In this document: piece after piece, positions 26,621 to 36,017 of the stretch
How positions within the stretch are numbered: position 1 is the first letter of the stretch
How the letters are laid out: every line of letters begins with the position of its first letter
Source of the DNA: Candidatus Endomicrobiellum mastotermitis
GTDB lineage: Bacteria > Elusimicrobiota > Endomicrobiia > Endomicrobiales > Endomicrobiaceae
Direction: 5' to 3'
NCBI GenBank assembly: GCA_031272445.1
Contig: JAISTT010000012.1
Location: forward strand, 38,769 to 102,768
Length of the DNA: 64,000 nt
Made by a program: the position numbers and the translations under genes
Notes under the pieces: generated by a model
What the model was told of the DNA's origin: nothing
The model's database searches: none
The model's input: the letters and a program-made list of their open reading frames with translations, nothing else

Positions 26621-28378
26621 TCACAAAACAACTCGCAAGCCTAACTCTTTTAATTGCTTACCATCCACTTGACTTGGAGCATTTGAAAGAATATCTATCC
26701 CCTTTTGTGTTTTAGGAAAAGCTATGACATCTCTTATCGACTCTTCTCCTAAAATTAAAGCACACAATCTGTCAAAACCTAGCGCTACACCACCATGTGG
26801 CGGTGCCCCATAACTCAAAGCTTCAAGTAAAAAATTAAATTTTTCTTTTATGGATTCTTCTGCAATATCTAAAATATCAAAAATATTTTTTTGAGCATCA
26901 CTTTTATGTATCCTTATTGATCCACCACCAAGTTCAACACCATTTAAAACAATATCATAAGCCCGCGCTTTTGCTTTACCTACATTCTCTTTCGTAATAA
27001 TGGAATCTTGCAAACACTTAGGAGCTGTAAAAGGATGGTGCAATGCCTGCCATCTACGTTCTTCTTTATTCCATTCCATAAGAGGAAAATCAACAACCCA
27101 TAAAAAATCAAATTTATTTTTATCTATAAGATTACATTCCTTACCCACTTTGAGTCTCAATGCCCCTAACCCTTGGACAACTACTTTTTCGTCATCAGCA
27201 AGAAAAACTACCAAGTCACCAGGTTTGGCGTTAAGCTTGGAAATCACCATTCTTATTTCGTCTTCTTTAAAATACTTTACTATGTTTGACTCTGCACCAG
27301 TATTAGTAATTTTCATCCATACTAAGCCTTTAGCTCCATAGTTACCAACAAATTTTGTAAGTTTATCAATTTTAGCTCTAGAATAATTTGCCCCCTTAGG
27401 AATACACAAACCCCTTACAACTTTCCCGTTCAATACCGCTGACGAAAACACACTAAATTTAACATTCTTAAATTCATGTGTAAAATCTTCTATCTCTAAT
27501 TTAAATCTAACATCAGGCTTGTCAGAACCATATCTTAACATCGCATTAGAATAAGATATTCTCTCAAATGGTATTTTCACTTCAAAGTTTAATAAAACTC
27601 TTAAAATTCTTGCAAGCATCCTCTCAATAATATCCATTATATCTTCTTCATCTACAAACGACATTTCAATATCAACTTGCGTAAATTCAAGTTGTCTATC
27701 TGATCGTAAATCCTCATCTCTAAAACACTTAGTAATTTGATAGTATTTATCAAAACCAGCAACCATTAAAATCTGTTTAAAAAGTTGTGGGGATTGAGGC
27801 AAAGCAAAAAAATCTCCACGCTGAAGTCTTGATGGCACCAAAAAATCTCTAGCGCCTTCAGGAGTAGACTTTGTTAAAAACGGTTTTTCATTTTCTAAAA
27901 ATCCTTCTTCATTTAAAAAATTCCTTATTTCCATCGAAATTTTATGACGCATTATAAAATTCTTCTGAAAATTTGGACGACGCAAGTCAAGATATCTATA
28001 CCTCAGCCTTAATTCCTCACTAATATCATTATAACTTGAAATCTCAAAAGGAAGTCCAAATGAAGTATTCAACACTTCAAAGCTATCGGCCACAAGCTCT
28101 AGCTTCCCAGTAGATATATTCACATTCACAGTACCGTCAGGTCTATATCTAACTAGACCTTTAACAAGAATTACATATTCGCTTCGTAAATCTTGCGCTG
28201 CTTCAAATACTTTCTTATTTTCAGGCTGAAAAACAATTTGTAAAATTCCTTCTCGATCTCTTAAATCAACAAAAATCACACCACCATGATCTCTGCGAGA
28301 ATGAACCCATCCACATACAATAACTTCTTTCCCTATATTACTCTCACCCACATCACCACAATAAATACTTCTCTTCAT
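26621..28378 (-). CDS. aspS: Aspartyl-tRNA synthetase
   Basis: A class II synthetase of 585 residues, the bacterial type with the inserted GAD domain. Visible are the OB-fold anticodon domain (VCGWVHSRRDHGGVIFVDLRDREGILQ), RYRYLDLRR, motif 2 around CFRDEDLRSDRQLEFTQVD (about 215-233), the GAD region and motif 3 GGVALGFDRLCALILG near the end. AGGAAGAGG precedes the ATG. Whether it also charges tRNA-Asn cannot be judged without knowing if the genome has gatCAB. Confidence 0.96.
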   Translation of the reverse strand: MKRSIYCGDVGESNIGKEVIVCGWVHSRRDHGGVIFVDLRDREGILQIVFQPENKKVFEAAQDLRSEYVILVKGLVRYRPDGTVNVNISTGKLELVADSFEVLNTSFGLPFEISSYNDISEELRLRYRYLDLRRPNFQKNFIMRHKISMEIRNFLNEEGFLENEKPFLTKSTPEGARDFLVPSRLQRGDFFALPQSPQLFKQILMVAGFDKYYQITKCFRDEDLRSDRQLEFTQVDIEMSFVDEEDIMDIIERMLARILRVLLNFEVKIPFERISYSNAMLRYGSDKPDVRFKLEIEDFTHEFKNVKFSVFSSAVLNGKVVRGLCIPKGANYSRAKIDKLTKFVGNYGAKGLVWMKITNTGAESNIVKYFKEDEIRMVISKLNAKPGDLVVFLADDEKVVVQGLGALRLKVGKECNLIDKNKFDFLWVVDFPLMEWNKEERRWQALHHPFTAPKCLQDSIITKENVGKAKARAYDIVLNGVELGGGSIRIHKSDAQKNIFDILDIAEESIKEKFNFLLEALSYGAPPHGGVALGFDRLCALILGEESIRDVIAFPKTQKGIDILSNAPSQVDGKQLKELGLRVVL

Positions 28379-28477
28379 AAAATCCTCTTCCTTCTATATG
28401 TTGACAAATACAAAAACTTCCACATTCATTAAAACTACAAAAATAAATACGCTAATCAAAAACAACATCTCAGTTAT

Positions 28478-29029
28478 CTATAAAATTGATTCCTTATATT
28501 CAAAAATATTTTCAAAGTATATTAATGCAATAATTGTTTTTGAGTCCATTATTTTGCCTGTTTTTATCATTTTAATTGCCTCTTTAAAACTTACAATTTC
28601 TCTCAAAACAAATTCATCTTCATCAATAATTTGTTTTCCTATTTCAAAATCAAAAGCTACAAAAACGTATATAATCTCATTTGAAAAAGCAACAGTAGGA
28701 TAAAATGATAGAATTTTTTCTAACTTTTTAGCTCTATACCCAGTCTCTTCTTCAAGTTCTCTAATCGCACACTCTAAAGGAGTCTCCCCTTCATTAATTT
28801 TACCAGCGGGAATTTCATAAGTAACTTGACCAATGGGATATCTATATTGCTTTACTAAAATAATATTTTCTTTATCAATGAAAGGAAGAATAGCTGCCGC
28901 ACCAGGATGACTTATATATTCTCTTTTCACAATAGTACTGTTTGGAAGTTCAATTTCATCACAAAAAAAATCTATTCCAATTCCATGATATATAATATCC
29001 TTTTTTATCACTTTTTCAATCATAATCAT
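28478..29029 (-). CDS. Nudix hydrolase, ADP-ribose pyrophosphatase type
   Basis: A 183-residue Nudix protein with the full box GKINEGETPLECAIRELEEETGY (about 77-99), preceded by ILVKQYRYPIGQVTYEIPAGK. The AxEIPAG stretch and the box position are as in ADP-ribose pyrophosphatases (NudF type), housekeeping enzymes that hydrolyse ADP-ribose. The substrate is inferred from these motifs. It lies between pckG and aspS on the same strand. Confidence 0.87.
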   Translation of the reverse strand: MIMIEKVIKKDIIYHGIGIDFFCDEIELPNSTIVKREYISHPGAAAILPFIDKENIILVKQYRYPIGQVTYEIPAGKINEGETPLECAIRELEEETGYRAKKLEKILSFYPTVAFSNEIIYVFVAFDFEIGKQIIDEDEFVLREIVSFKEAIKMIKTGKIMDSKTIIALIYFENIFEYKESIL

Positions 29030-29134
29030 GCTCTATAAATCTATTAGTCTTCTAAGAATCTTACATTTTTCAGACTACTATTTTTAACTTTTATATCTAT
29101 TATTGCTTTTCATTTTACCATTTTTCTTAATACT

Positions 29135-29183
29135 AAAAACAAATAGAGACTGAAAAGAACTTTTTCTATGTCAGTCTCTATTT
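29135..29183 (-). terminator. Intrinsic terminator after pckG
   Basis: A perfect 13-bp inverted repeat (AAATAGAGACTGA at 29141-29153, TCAGTCTCTATTT at 29171-29183) with a 17-base loop lies about 70 bases downstream of the pckG stop. On the minus strand the stem is followed by GTTTTTAG. Confidence 0.75.
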
Positions 29184-29252
29184 ATATATATAACACCGTA
29201 TGGAAAATTGTAAATTATTTAAATACACATCCCATATTTTAATATTTTACAC

Positions 29253-31016
29253 CTAAAACTTCTCTTTAAGGGCATATAGATGATTTCTTAAATCCACAGG
29301 AATTTTATCCCCAAACTTTGCGTAAAACTCTTCTATCATTGATATTTCTTTTTTCCACTCTCCTCTATCAATTTTTAACAATTTCTGCATGGTTTTTTCT
29401 TTAATGTCTAAACCACTTAAATCTATAGAACCCTCTTGAGGGAACAAACCTATTTCACATTCTCTGACGCCAGTCTTTCCTTCAATTCTATCCAACATCC
29501 ATTTTATAACTCTAGAATTATCTTTGAACCCAGGCCACATAAACTTGCCATCTTCATCTTTTCTAAACCAGTTTACCATAAATATTTTAGGAGGCTTTTT
29601 TACTCTTTTACCAATATTTAGCCAATGTTGAAAATAGTCTCCCATACTATACCCGCAAAAAGGAAGCATCGCCATAGGATCACGTCTTACATTCCCCAAC
29701 TGACCACTCGCAGCTGCAGTCGTTTCAGAACCTATTATAGAGGCAGCAAATACACCGCTGCTCCAATCTTTAGTTTCATAAACAAGAGGAATCGTGTCTT
29801 TTCTACGCCCACCAAAAATTATTCCAGAAATAGGAACACCTCTAGGATTGTCATATTCTGGCGAAAGTGTAGGACAGTTATAAATTGAAACTGTAAATCT
29901 CGAATTTGGATGAGCCGCAGGCTTACCAGAATTCCTATCATACTTACACCCCTGCCAATCGCTCAAATGTGAGGGAATGTCGTTTGAAACTCCTTCCCAC
30001 CAAGGAGTATTATTAGAATTATCAACAGCCGTATTAGTAAATAGTGTCGGATAAAATTTATTATTTTTAAGAGTTTTCATCATAACAGGATTAGTATTTA
30101 CCCCAGTTCCAGATGCTACACCAAAAAAGCCAGATTCAGGATTAATCGCATAAAGTCGTCCACCTTCCCCAATATTAATCCAAGCTATGTCATCTCCCAA
30201 TGTCCAAATTTTATAACCCTTAAACACAGGTTCTAACAGAGTAAGATTAGTTTTTCCGCACGCGGAGGGAAAAGCTCCGAGAAAATATGTTACTTTACCC
30301 TCAGGAGACTGTACACCCATAATAACCATATGCTCAGCAAGCCAACCTTCCTGATAACCTAAATAAGAAGCAATTCTTAAAGAGTAACATTTCTTCCCAA
30401 GCAAAGCATTCCCGCCATATCCCGATCCAAAACTCATAACAAGATTTTCTTGTGGGAAGTGCATAATAAACCTTTTATCGGGATTTACATCACCTATAGA
30501 ATGAATTCCTCTAAAAAAGTCAGACGAACTGCCTATTCTCTCAATAGCTTGTTTACCCACTCTCGACATAATTCTCATACTTAAAGCAACGTAAACAGAA
30601 TCAGTTACCTGGACACAGTTTTTTGCATATTTTGACATAGGAGTTCCCATAACAAAAGGAATGACATACATTGTTCTTCCTTTCATAGCACCTTTAAAAA
30701 ACCCCATCATTTTTTCTTTTGCTTTATTAGGATCCATCCAATTATTATTTGGTCCTGCTTGTTCTTTTAAAACAGTACACACAAAAGTCAAATGCTCAGT
30801 ACGTGCAACATCATTAGGGTTTGAACGATGATAATACGAATTTGGATACTCATCATCGTTTAATTCTTTCAGAACAACCCTCCCATCTACTTCTGATTTT
30901 TGAGCGATACTTACTAGTCTTTCGGCTTCCTCTTGTGAACCATCCATAATATAAACATTACTAGGAATCATAAGTTCTCGCATCTCTTTTACAAATAAGT
31001 CTAATGACATTGCCAT
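29253..31016 (-). CDS. pckG: Phosphoenolpyruvate carboxykinase (GTP)
   Basis: It interconverts oxaloacetate and phosphoenolpyruvate using GTP/GDP. In fermenters it often runs towards oxaloacetate. The protein of about 587 residues has the P-loop FPSACGKTNLTLL, the kinase-2 region WTLGDDIAWINIGEGGRLYAINPE, and NPRGVPISGIIFGGRRKDT. The track start is a GTG that directly touches the GGAG site. The ATG four codons later (MAMSLDLF) has a spacing of 11 and is preferred. A strong terminator follows. Confidence 0.95.
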   Translation of the reverse strand: MAMSLDLFVKEMRELMIPSNVYIMDGSQEEAERLVSIAQKSEVDGRVVLKELNDDEYPNSYYHRSNPNDVARTEHLTFVCTVLKEQAGPNNNWMDPNKAKEKMMGFFKGAMKGRTMYVIPFVMGTPMSKYAKNCVQVTDSVYVALSMRIMSRVGKQAIERIGSSSDFFRGIHSIGDVNPDKRFIMHFPQENLVMSFGSGYGGNALLGKKCYSLRIASYLGYQEGWLAEHMVIMGVQSPEGKVTYFLGAFPSACGKTNLTLLEPVFKGYKIWTLGDDIAWINIGEGGRLYAINPESGFFGVASGTGVNTNPVMMKTLKNNKFYPTLFTNTAVDNSNNTPWWEGVSNDIPSHLSDWQGCKYDRNSGKPAAHPNSRFTVSIYNCPTLSPEYDNPRGVPISGIIFGGRRKDTIPLVYETKDWSSGVFAASIIGSETTAAASGQLGNVRRDPMAMLPFCGYSMGDYFQHWLNIGKRVKKPPKIFMVNWFRKDEDGKFMWPGFKDNSRVIKWMLDRIEGKTGVRECEIGLFPQEGSIDLSGLDIKEKTMQKLLKIDRGEWKKEISMIEEFYAKFGDKIPVDLRNHLYALKEKF

Positions 31017-31082
31017 TTTCTTATACACTCCGAAATTTTATTACTACAGTTTATACTTACAAAAAAACATCCTTTCTTAAAA

Positions 31083-31595
31083 TTAATCCCAAACTATTTT
31101 TTCTTCTTTATCAACTACAATTTTTTTTGTAGCGTATACATCTTTTATTATTTCTTGAGGTCTAAACCATAACTTGACTTCCCTTTCAGCTTCCAGTAAA
31201 TCAGAAGAGCAATGTACAACATTTTCATACATACCTTTAGTTGTTATCCTACCATATGCACCTCTAATAGATAAAGGATCTGCTTCCTCTGGATTTGTTA
31301 TTCCTATAACTTTTCTAGTTCTGGCAATGGCATCCTCTCCTTGATACACAAACGCTAGCACTCTATCATAAGGCTCACCATATACTTTGCCTTGAATATA
31401 ATCTAAAAGTTCATCAAAAAACGGCTTATTCTTAAGCTGATAATAATGCATCTCAGCCAACTTTCTACTCACTTTAACCACTTTTGCACCTATTATAGCC
31501 ATTCTTAATTGAGAAAGTTTATCCAAAATATTTCCTACTAAAGATCTCCTAACCCCATCTGGTTTAATCAGAATCAAAAGCTGCTCAGTTGCCAT
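31083..31595 (-). CDS. ndk: Nucleoside-diphosphate kinase, C-terminally extended
   Basis: Ndk balances nucleoside triphosphate pools. It begins MATEQLLILIKPDGVRRSLVG and has the active-site histidine in YENVVHCSSDLLEAEREVKLWF. With 170 residues it is about 30 longer than classical Ndk. The extra piece is the C-terminal RPQEIIKDVYATKKIVVDKE. There is also a short insert before the catalytic histidine. It overlaps the end of pssA by 11 bases. Confidence 0.93.
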   Translation of the reverse strand: MATEQLLILIKPDGVRRSLVGNILDKLSQLRMAIIGAKVVKVSRKLAEMHYYQLKNKPFFDELLDYIQGKVYGEPYDRVLAFVYQGEDAIARTRKVIGITNPEEADPLSIRGAYGRITTKGMYENVVHCSSDLLEAEREVKLWFRPQEIIKDVYATKKIVVDKEEKIVWD

Positions 31596-32367
31596 TTTTC
31601 CATATCTTTTTAAAACACTTTTTTTTAAAACCTTCCAATGACTTTAATATATAATTGCATACACCAGAAAGAATATACATAAAAAATAATATAAAGATAC
31701 TATTAATAATATTCTGCACAAATATACATATGAAAAGCAATACTAAAACCAAAAAATTGAATATCTTATAGTGAGAAAATTTTAATTTCTTAAAAGAAGC
31801 ATATGGAATATTTGAAACCATAAGCAAAGACAAAATTATCATTATAACAGGCATCATATTTAGTAATAAAGGTATACTCTTAATCAAAATTGGAGCCGTC
31901 TTAAATGTTAAAGAGTAAATAGATAATTCATAGCTTAATACAAAAGATACTAATAATCCTGCCGAAGCGGGTGTCGGTAAGCCCATAAAAAAACTATGTA
32001 CAACACCGTCTTGAGTCATAACATTAAATTTTGCAAGTCGTAACGCACTACACAAAACAAACAACACAGCAATCAGCACACCAATTTTATCTAAATCATT
32101 TAAAACAAGCTGATACATCATAATTGAAGGAGCAATCCCAAACGAAACTAAGTCACTTAAAGAATCTAATTGAACACCAAAATCACTTGTTGTATTTGTT
32201 ATCCTAGCTATTCTTCCATCCATCATATCAAAAGCTATGGCGAGTATAAGGAGCCATGATGCTTTTAAAAAATTCCCATCCATCACCGATATTATTGATA
32301 GACAACCACAAATTATATTTCCACATGTAAAAAAACTCGCTACACCTTTTTTAAATCTCTTAGTCAT
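31585..32367 (-). CDS. pssA: CDP-diacylglycerol-serine O-phosphatidyltransferase
   Basis: It makes phosphatidylserine, the precursor of phosphatidylethanolamine, in the inner membrane. The CDP-alcohol phosphotransferase motif is complete: FDMMDGRIARITNTTSDFGVQLDSLSD (about residues 45-71), within a 260-residue protein of about six to eight membrane segments. It directly follows psd, so the two steps of the pathway are co-transcribed. Confidence 0.94.
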   Translation of the reverse strand: MTKRFKKGVASFFTCGNIICGCLSIISVMDGNFLKASWLLILAIAFDMMDGRIARITNTTSDFGVQLDSLSDLVSFGIAPSIMMYQLVLNDLDKIGVLIAVLFVLCSALRLAKFNVMTQDGVVHSFFMGLPTPASAGLLVSFVLSYELSIYSLTFKTAPILIKSIPLLLNMMPVIMIILSLLMVSNIPYASFKKLKFSHYKIFNFLVLVLLFICIFVQNIINSIFILFFMYILSGVCNYILKSLEGFKKKCFKKIWKNGN

Positions 32368-32382
32368 AATATCACTCTTTCT

Positions 32383-33003
32383 CTAATAATTTAAAGTTGC
32401 AAAAACTGTAACACCAGCTACAACTTTATCACCCAATTTCACTCTAACATTAGCAGTTTTAGGCATATGCAAATCAACCTGAGAACTAAATTTTATCATT
32501 CCTATTTTATCACCACATTTTAAAACATCACCAGATTTTACCCATGAAACACATCTTCTCGCAAGAATTCCTGCTATCTGTTTAACAAAAAACTTTCCAC
32601 TTTCATTTTCTATAGTTATAATATTTTGTTCATTAACTATATGAGCCTGAGGCTTCATAGCTCTTAAAAATTTTCCAGGCTTATATTCAACATTTACAAC
32701 TTTTCCAGCAACTGGTGAACGCTGCAAATGCACATCCAGAACAGATAAAAATACCCTTACAACTTTGTCATTTTCAGTCTCACCTACTTCCAAAACAGTT
32801 CCACTACATGGAGAAAGTATTAAATTATCACCTTTTGTTATCTGCACCTTAGGGTCTCTAAAAAAATAGATACAAAATAACGAAATTAAAACGCATAAAG
32901 CTCCTATTATTATAGAAACCCTACTTTTGCCTATACTAAGCAACGCTAAACCTAGAATGAGCGAAACTCCAATAAATAAGTAACCTTCCTTTAAAATCTT
33001 CAT
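32383..33003 (-). CDS. psd: Phosphatidylserine decarboxylase, short type
   Basis: Converts phosphatidylserine to phosphatidylethanolamine. The 206-residue protein is the short, proenzyme-type family: two N-terminal membrane helices, ILSPCSGTVLEVGE, FLSVLDVHLQRSPVAGKVVNVEYKPG and a C-terminal block GDKIGMIKFSSQVDLHMP. The family is activated by self-cleavage at Gly-Ser (GMIxFGSRVD), leaving a pyruvoyl group. Here that place reads Ser-Ser; the codons AGT TCT could come from GGT by one base change. The serine that becomes pyruvoyl is kept. It lies upstream of pssA, 15 bases apart. Confidence 0.9.
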   Translation of the reverse strand: MKILKEGYLFIGVSLILGLALLSIGKSRVSIIIGALCVLISLFCIYFFRDPKVQITKGDNLILSPCSGTVLEVGETENDKVVRVFLSVLDVHLQRSPVAGKVVNVEYKPGKFLRAMKPQAHIVNEQNIITIENESGKFFVKQIAGILARRCVSWVKSGDVLKCGDKIGMIKFSSQVDLHMPKTANVRVKLGDKVVAGVTVFATLNY

Positions 33004-33015
33004 TTTTATGAAATT

Positions 33016-33044
33016 ATTCTAATAAAAATTTGACTTGATGTCAA
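33016..33044 (-). promoter_or_regulatory. Promoter for psd-pssA-ndk
   Basis: TTGACA, 17 bases and TAGAAT on the minus strand. The -10 box ends 12 bases before the psd ATG, so the leader would be about six bases with no room for a ribosome binding site. Confidence 0.7.
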
Positions 33045-33183
33045 AATTTACAAAAATCGATCTACCAGCAAGAGATAGAGATAAGAAACGAAAATAACTT
33101 AAACTCAACCACCTCTATATAACTGTAAAAAACAATACCTTCATTTAATTTCACATAAAATAGTTTTCAAGATTTTTAAATTT

Positions 33184-34309
33184 TTAATGACTACTTTCAT
33201 CAATGTTCACAACATATTTTTCACTATTACTTTTTCTCAATTTCCATGACAAATACGCACTTATAAACTCATCGATCCTTCCATCTATAATTAAATCTAA
33301 ACGTGATGTTTCGTATCCTGTCCTGTGATCTTTTACAAGTTGATAAGGCATAAAAATATAAGAACGTATTTGACTACCCCACTCTATAGAGCCTTTTTCA
33401 TTATAATGTTTTTCATATTTAGCACGTTGCTTTTCACGTTCAAATTCATAAAGTCTAGCTTTTAAAAGTTCCATTGCAGTGACTCTATTTTTTATTTGTG
33501 AACGATCATTTTGTGATTGAACTATTATCCCTGTCGGTAAATGAGTAATTCTCACTGCTGAATCTGTCTTATTTATATGTTGACCTCCCGCTCCAGAAGA
33601 TCTATAAGTATCAATTCTTACATCCTTATCCTCTATAGTTATACTAATGTTATCTGTTGCCGCAGCTATGACATCAACGGAACTAAATGAAGTATGTCTT
33701 CTTTTATTTGAATCAAATGGAGAAATTCTAACGAGTCTATGAACACCTATTTCTGATTGCAAAAAGCCATAAGCATAATCGCCTTTTATTATCATCGTTA
33801 TACTTTTTATTCCAACTTCATCACCATATAAAATATCTACGACTTCTATTCCAAAACCTTTATCCTCAGCCCATCTGGAATACATTCTAGTTAACATTTG
33901 TACCCAATCGCAAGATTCTGTTCCACCAGCCCCAGCGTGTATAGACATAATTGCATCACTCTTGTCGTGTTCATCATCAAGTTTCATTTTAGTTTCAAAA
34001 GCTAATAGTTCTTTTTCAAGTCTCTTGCTGCAATCTTCAATATCTTTTAAAAGACCTTCATCATTTTCATATCTAGCAAGATCTCTTAAATCGATCAAAT
34101 CGCTAACACGAGTATTCAAATCGTGCCACGACCGACAAGTACTATTTAAAACATCAAGTTCAGTTATAATTTTTTTTGCTTTATTTTTATCGCTCCAAAA
34201 GTTAGAACTTAACATTTCAATTTCAAGTTTCTTAATTTGACACTCTTTTGAATCAATATCAAAGAAACCCCCTTAATGCATCTATCATTCTTTTTTGTTT
34301 CTCAAGCAT
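33184..34309 (-). CDS. prfB: Peptide chain release factor 2, made by programmed +1 frameshift
   Basis: RF2 terminates translation at UGA and UAA. The main frame has the RF2 signature ISPFDSNKRRHTSF (SPF reads the stop codon) and SGAGGQHINKTDSAVR (GGQ, catalytic). The track starts at 34215, but the conserved N-terminal helices lie upstream in another frame: ALRGFL, then UGA, then DIDSKECQIKKLEIEML. AGGGGG-TTT-CTT-TGA is the standard RF2 frameshift site. I place the start at the ATG at 34309 because GAGAAGG lies eight bases upstream. An in-frame GTG or TTG further up would give a longer N-terminus closer to E. coli, so the start is uncertain. About 374 residues. Confidence 0.9.
34258..34273 (-). 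promoter_or_regulatory. RF2 autoregulatory +1 frameshift site
   Basis: Minus-strand AGGGGG-TTT-CTT-TGA-T. The Shine-Dalgarno-like AGGGGG, the slippery CUU and the in-frame UGA have the same spacing as the known E. coli prfB site (AGGGGG-UAU-CUU-UGA-C). Low RF2 causes pausing at UGA and a slip into the +1 frame, so RF2 controls its own level. Confidence 0.93.
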
Positions 34310-34438
34310 TTCGCAAGCCTTCTCATTGATTGCATAATTCACCAATAAATCGTAAAGTTCAACCTATAAAAGTTTAATCGCGTTATAGCATATTATGATG
34401 TAAATTATATGTGACTGTCAGCTCGACTCAGTAGAATA

Positions 34439-35989
34439 CTATATTTTAATTTTACCAAAAACAACAAAACTCAATCTTAGCAACACCGAACATAAAAACA
34501 AAATAGCACATAATCCCACAAATAAATCACCGTATTTTGTATAAAAAGTTTTAAAATCATTTTGAAAGAATTTACCAACAAGCAAAATCTCTTTTGACGG
34601 CAAAGTCTTTCCGACAATTATACCCGACGCTTCAATGATCCCAGAAATTCCAGAATTCGCAGATACTATAACAGATTTACGGTTTTCAATCGCTCTAAAC
34701 ACATTCATTATAAAATGTTGATATGGCGCAGCTGTATCAAAAAACCATGCATCGTTCGTATGGTTTGTAAAAACTTTTGCTCCTAAAAGAGCAAATCTTC
34801 TTGAAATACTCGGTAAAAAATTTTCAGAACATATAGTTGATCCTACACTTATTTTATTATTGTTAAAAACTTCAGTATCCTCACCTTTTGTTAAATCACT
34901 CATTTGAGTTAAAACACCAAAAAATTTTGAAAATAAAGCTTTAAACGGAATAAACTCTCCAAAAACTACAAGATGATTCTTCTTATGTACAGCTCTACAG
35001 TCGCCGTCTTCAAAAGCTAAAACAACATTAAAGTACCTATTTTTTTCATCAGCATAAAAAGAACCAATAATATTAACCCCTCCAGCAACATTTGTTATTT
35101 GCTTTGCACTATTGCATAAATATTCATCTTTATTAATAAAACCTGCAAATACAGTTTCTGGCCACACTACTAGATCAGCCCTAATCTTAGAGATTTCAAA
35201 AGCATACTTTTTAAGATTAAACAAAACACTACTTATATAATCTATATCCCATTTTTTATATTGATCTACATTTGGTTGTACAACAGCGACGGTAAATTCT
35301 TGATTACCAAAGGATCTGAACTTGTTAGCTCTTATTAGTCCAAATATTGAAAACCCAACAATAAGCAGTAAAACCGTAAATAGATATAAATTATTACACT
35401 CTAAATTTTCTTCCTCCCTTAAAAGCCAAAAATAAAGACATAAATTACAAAATATTATCAAAAAAGATACGCCATATACACCAGTAAATTCAGCTATTTG
35501 TATAATTTCAGTAAATTTAAATTGAGAATAACCAATAAGCATCCAAGGAAAACCAGTAAGCAAATATGTTCTTACATACTCAAGTAAAATCCATACACAA
35601 GAAGCAAAAAAAGCCAAAAGAATATTTGAATAAAAAATATTTTTTAGAATGTTCTTTGAAATCAAGAGATTTAGGCATAAACTCCATATCCCCCAGTATA
35701 ACGCAAGATATGTCCACAAAGCACAAGATGCAATTATAGCCTGCATATAAGAGCTAGTGCTAAAGTGAAGTATTGGGATAAGCCAGTAAAGTCCTGTCAT
35801 ATTGAAAACAAAACCAGAAAGAAAACCATAAGAAAAGGAACTTTTCCATTTCGTTTTCATCAACACAAAAATCATAGGTATAAAAGCTACCCATATCAAA
35901 AAAAACAAATTTACTTTAGGGAATGCAGATGCACTTAAGAATCCTGTAATAACACAAAGTGCAATCCTTTTATAATCTAGTTTCATCAA
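34439..35989 (-). CDS. lnt: Apolipoprotein N-acyltransferase
   Basis: Lnt adds the third acyl chain to lipoproteins in the inner membrane. The 516-residue protein has about six N-terminal membrane helices (to about 215), a periplasmic carbon-nitrogen hydrolase domain and a last membrane helix. The catalytic triad is visible: Glu in VVWPETVFAG, Lys in KKNHLVVFGEFIP and Cys in GSTICSENFLP. It is downstream of secA, in line with the exported lipoproteins in this window such as LptC. Confidence 0.95.
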   Translation of the reverse strand: MMKLDYKRIALCVITGFLSASAFPKVNLFFLIWVAFIPMIFVLMKTKWKSSFSYGFLSGFVFNMTGLYWLIPILHFSTSSYMQAIIASCALWTYLALYWGIWSLCLNLLISKNILKNIFYSNILLAFFASCVWILLEYVRTYLLTGFPWMLIGYSQFKFTEIIQIAEFTGVYGVSFLIIFCNLCLYFWLLREEENLECNNLYLFTVLLLIVGFSIFGLIRANKFRSFGNQEFTVAVVQPNVDQYKKWDIDYISSVLFNLKKYAFEISKIRADLVVWPETVFAGFINKDEYLCNSAKQITNVAGGVNIIGSFYADEKNRYFNVVLAFEDGDCRAVHKKNHLVVFGEFIPFKALFSKFFGVLTQMSDLTKGEDTEVFNNNKISVGSTICSENFLPSISRRFALLGAKVFTNHTNDAWFFDTAAPYQHFIMNVFRAIENRKSVIVSANSGISGIIEASGIIVGKTLPSKEILLVGKFFQNDFKTFYTKYGDLFVGLCAILFLCSVLLRLSFVVFGKIKI

Positions 35990-36017
35990 TTAAAAACACC
36001 TATGCAACCAACTTATC

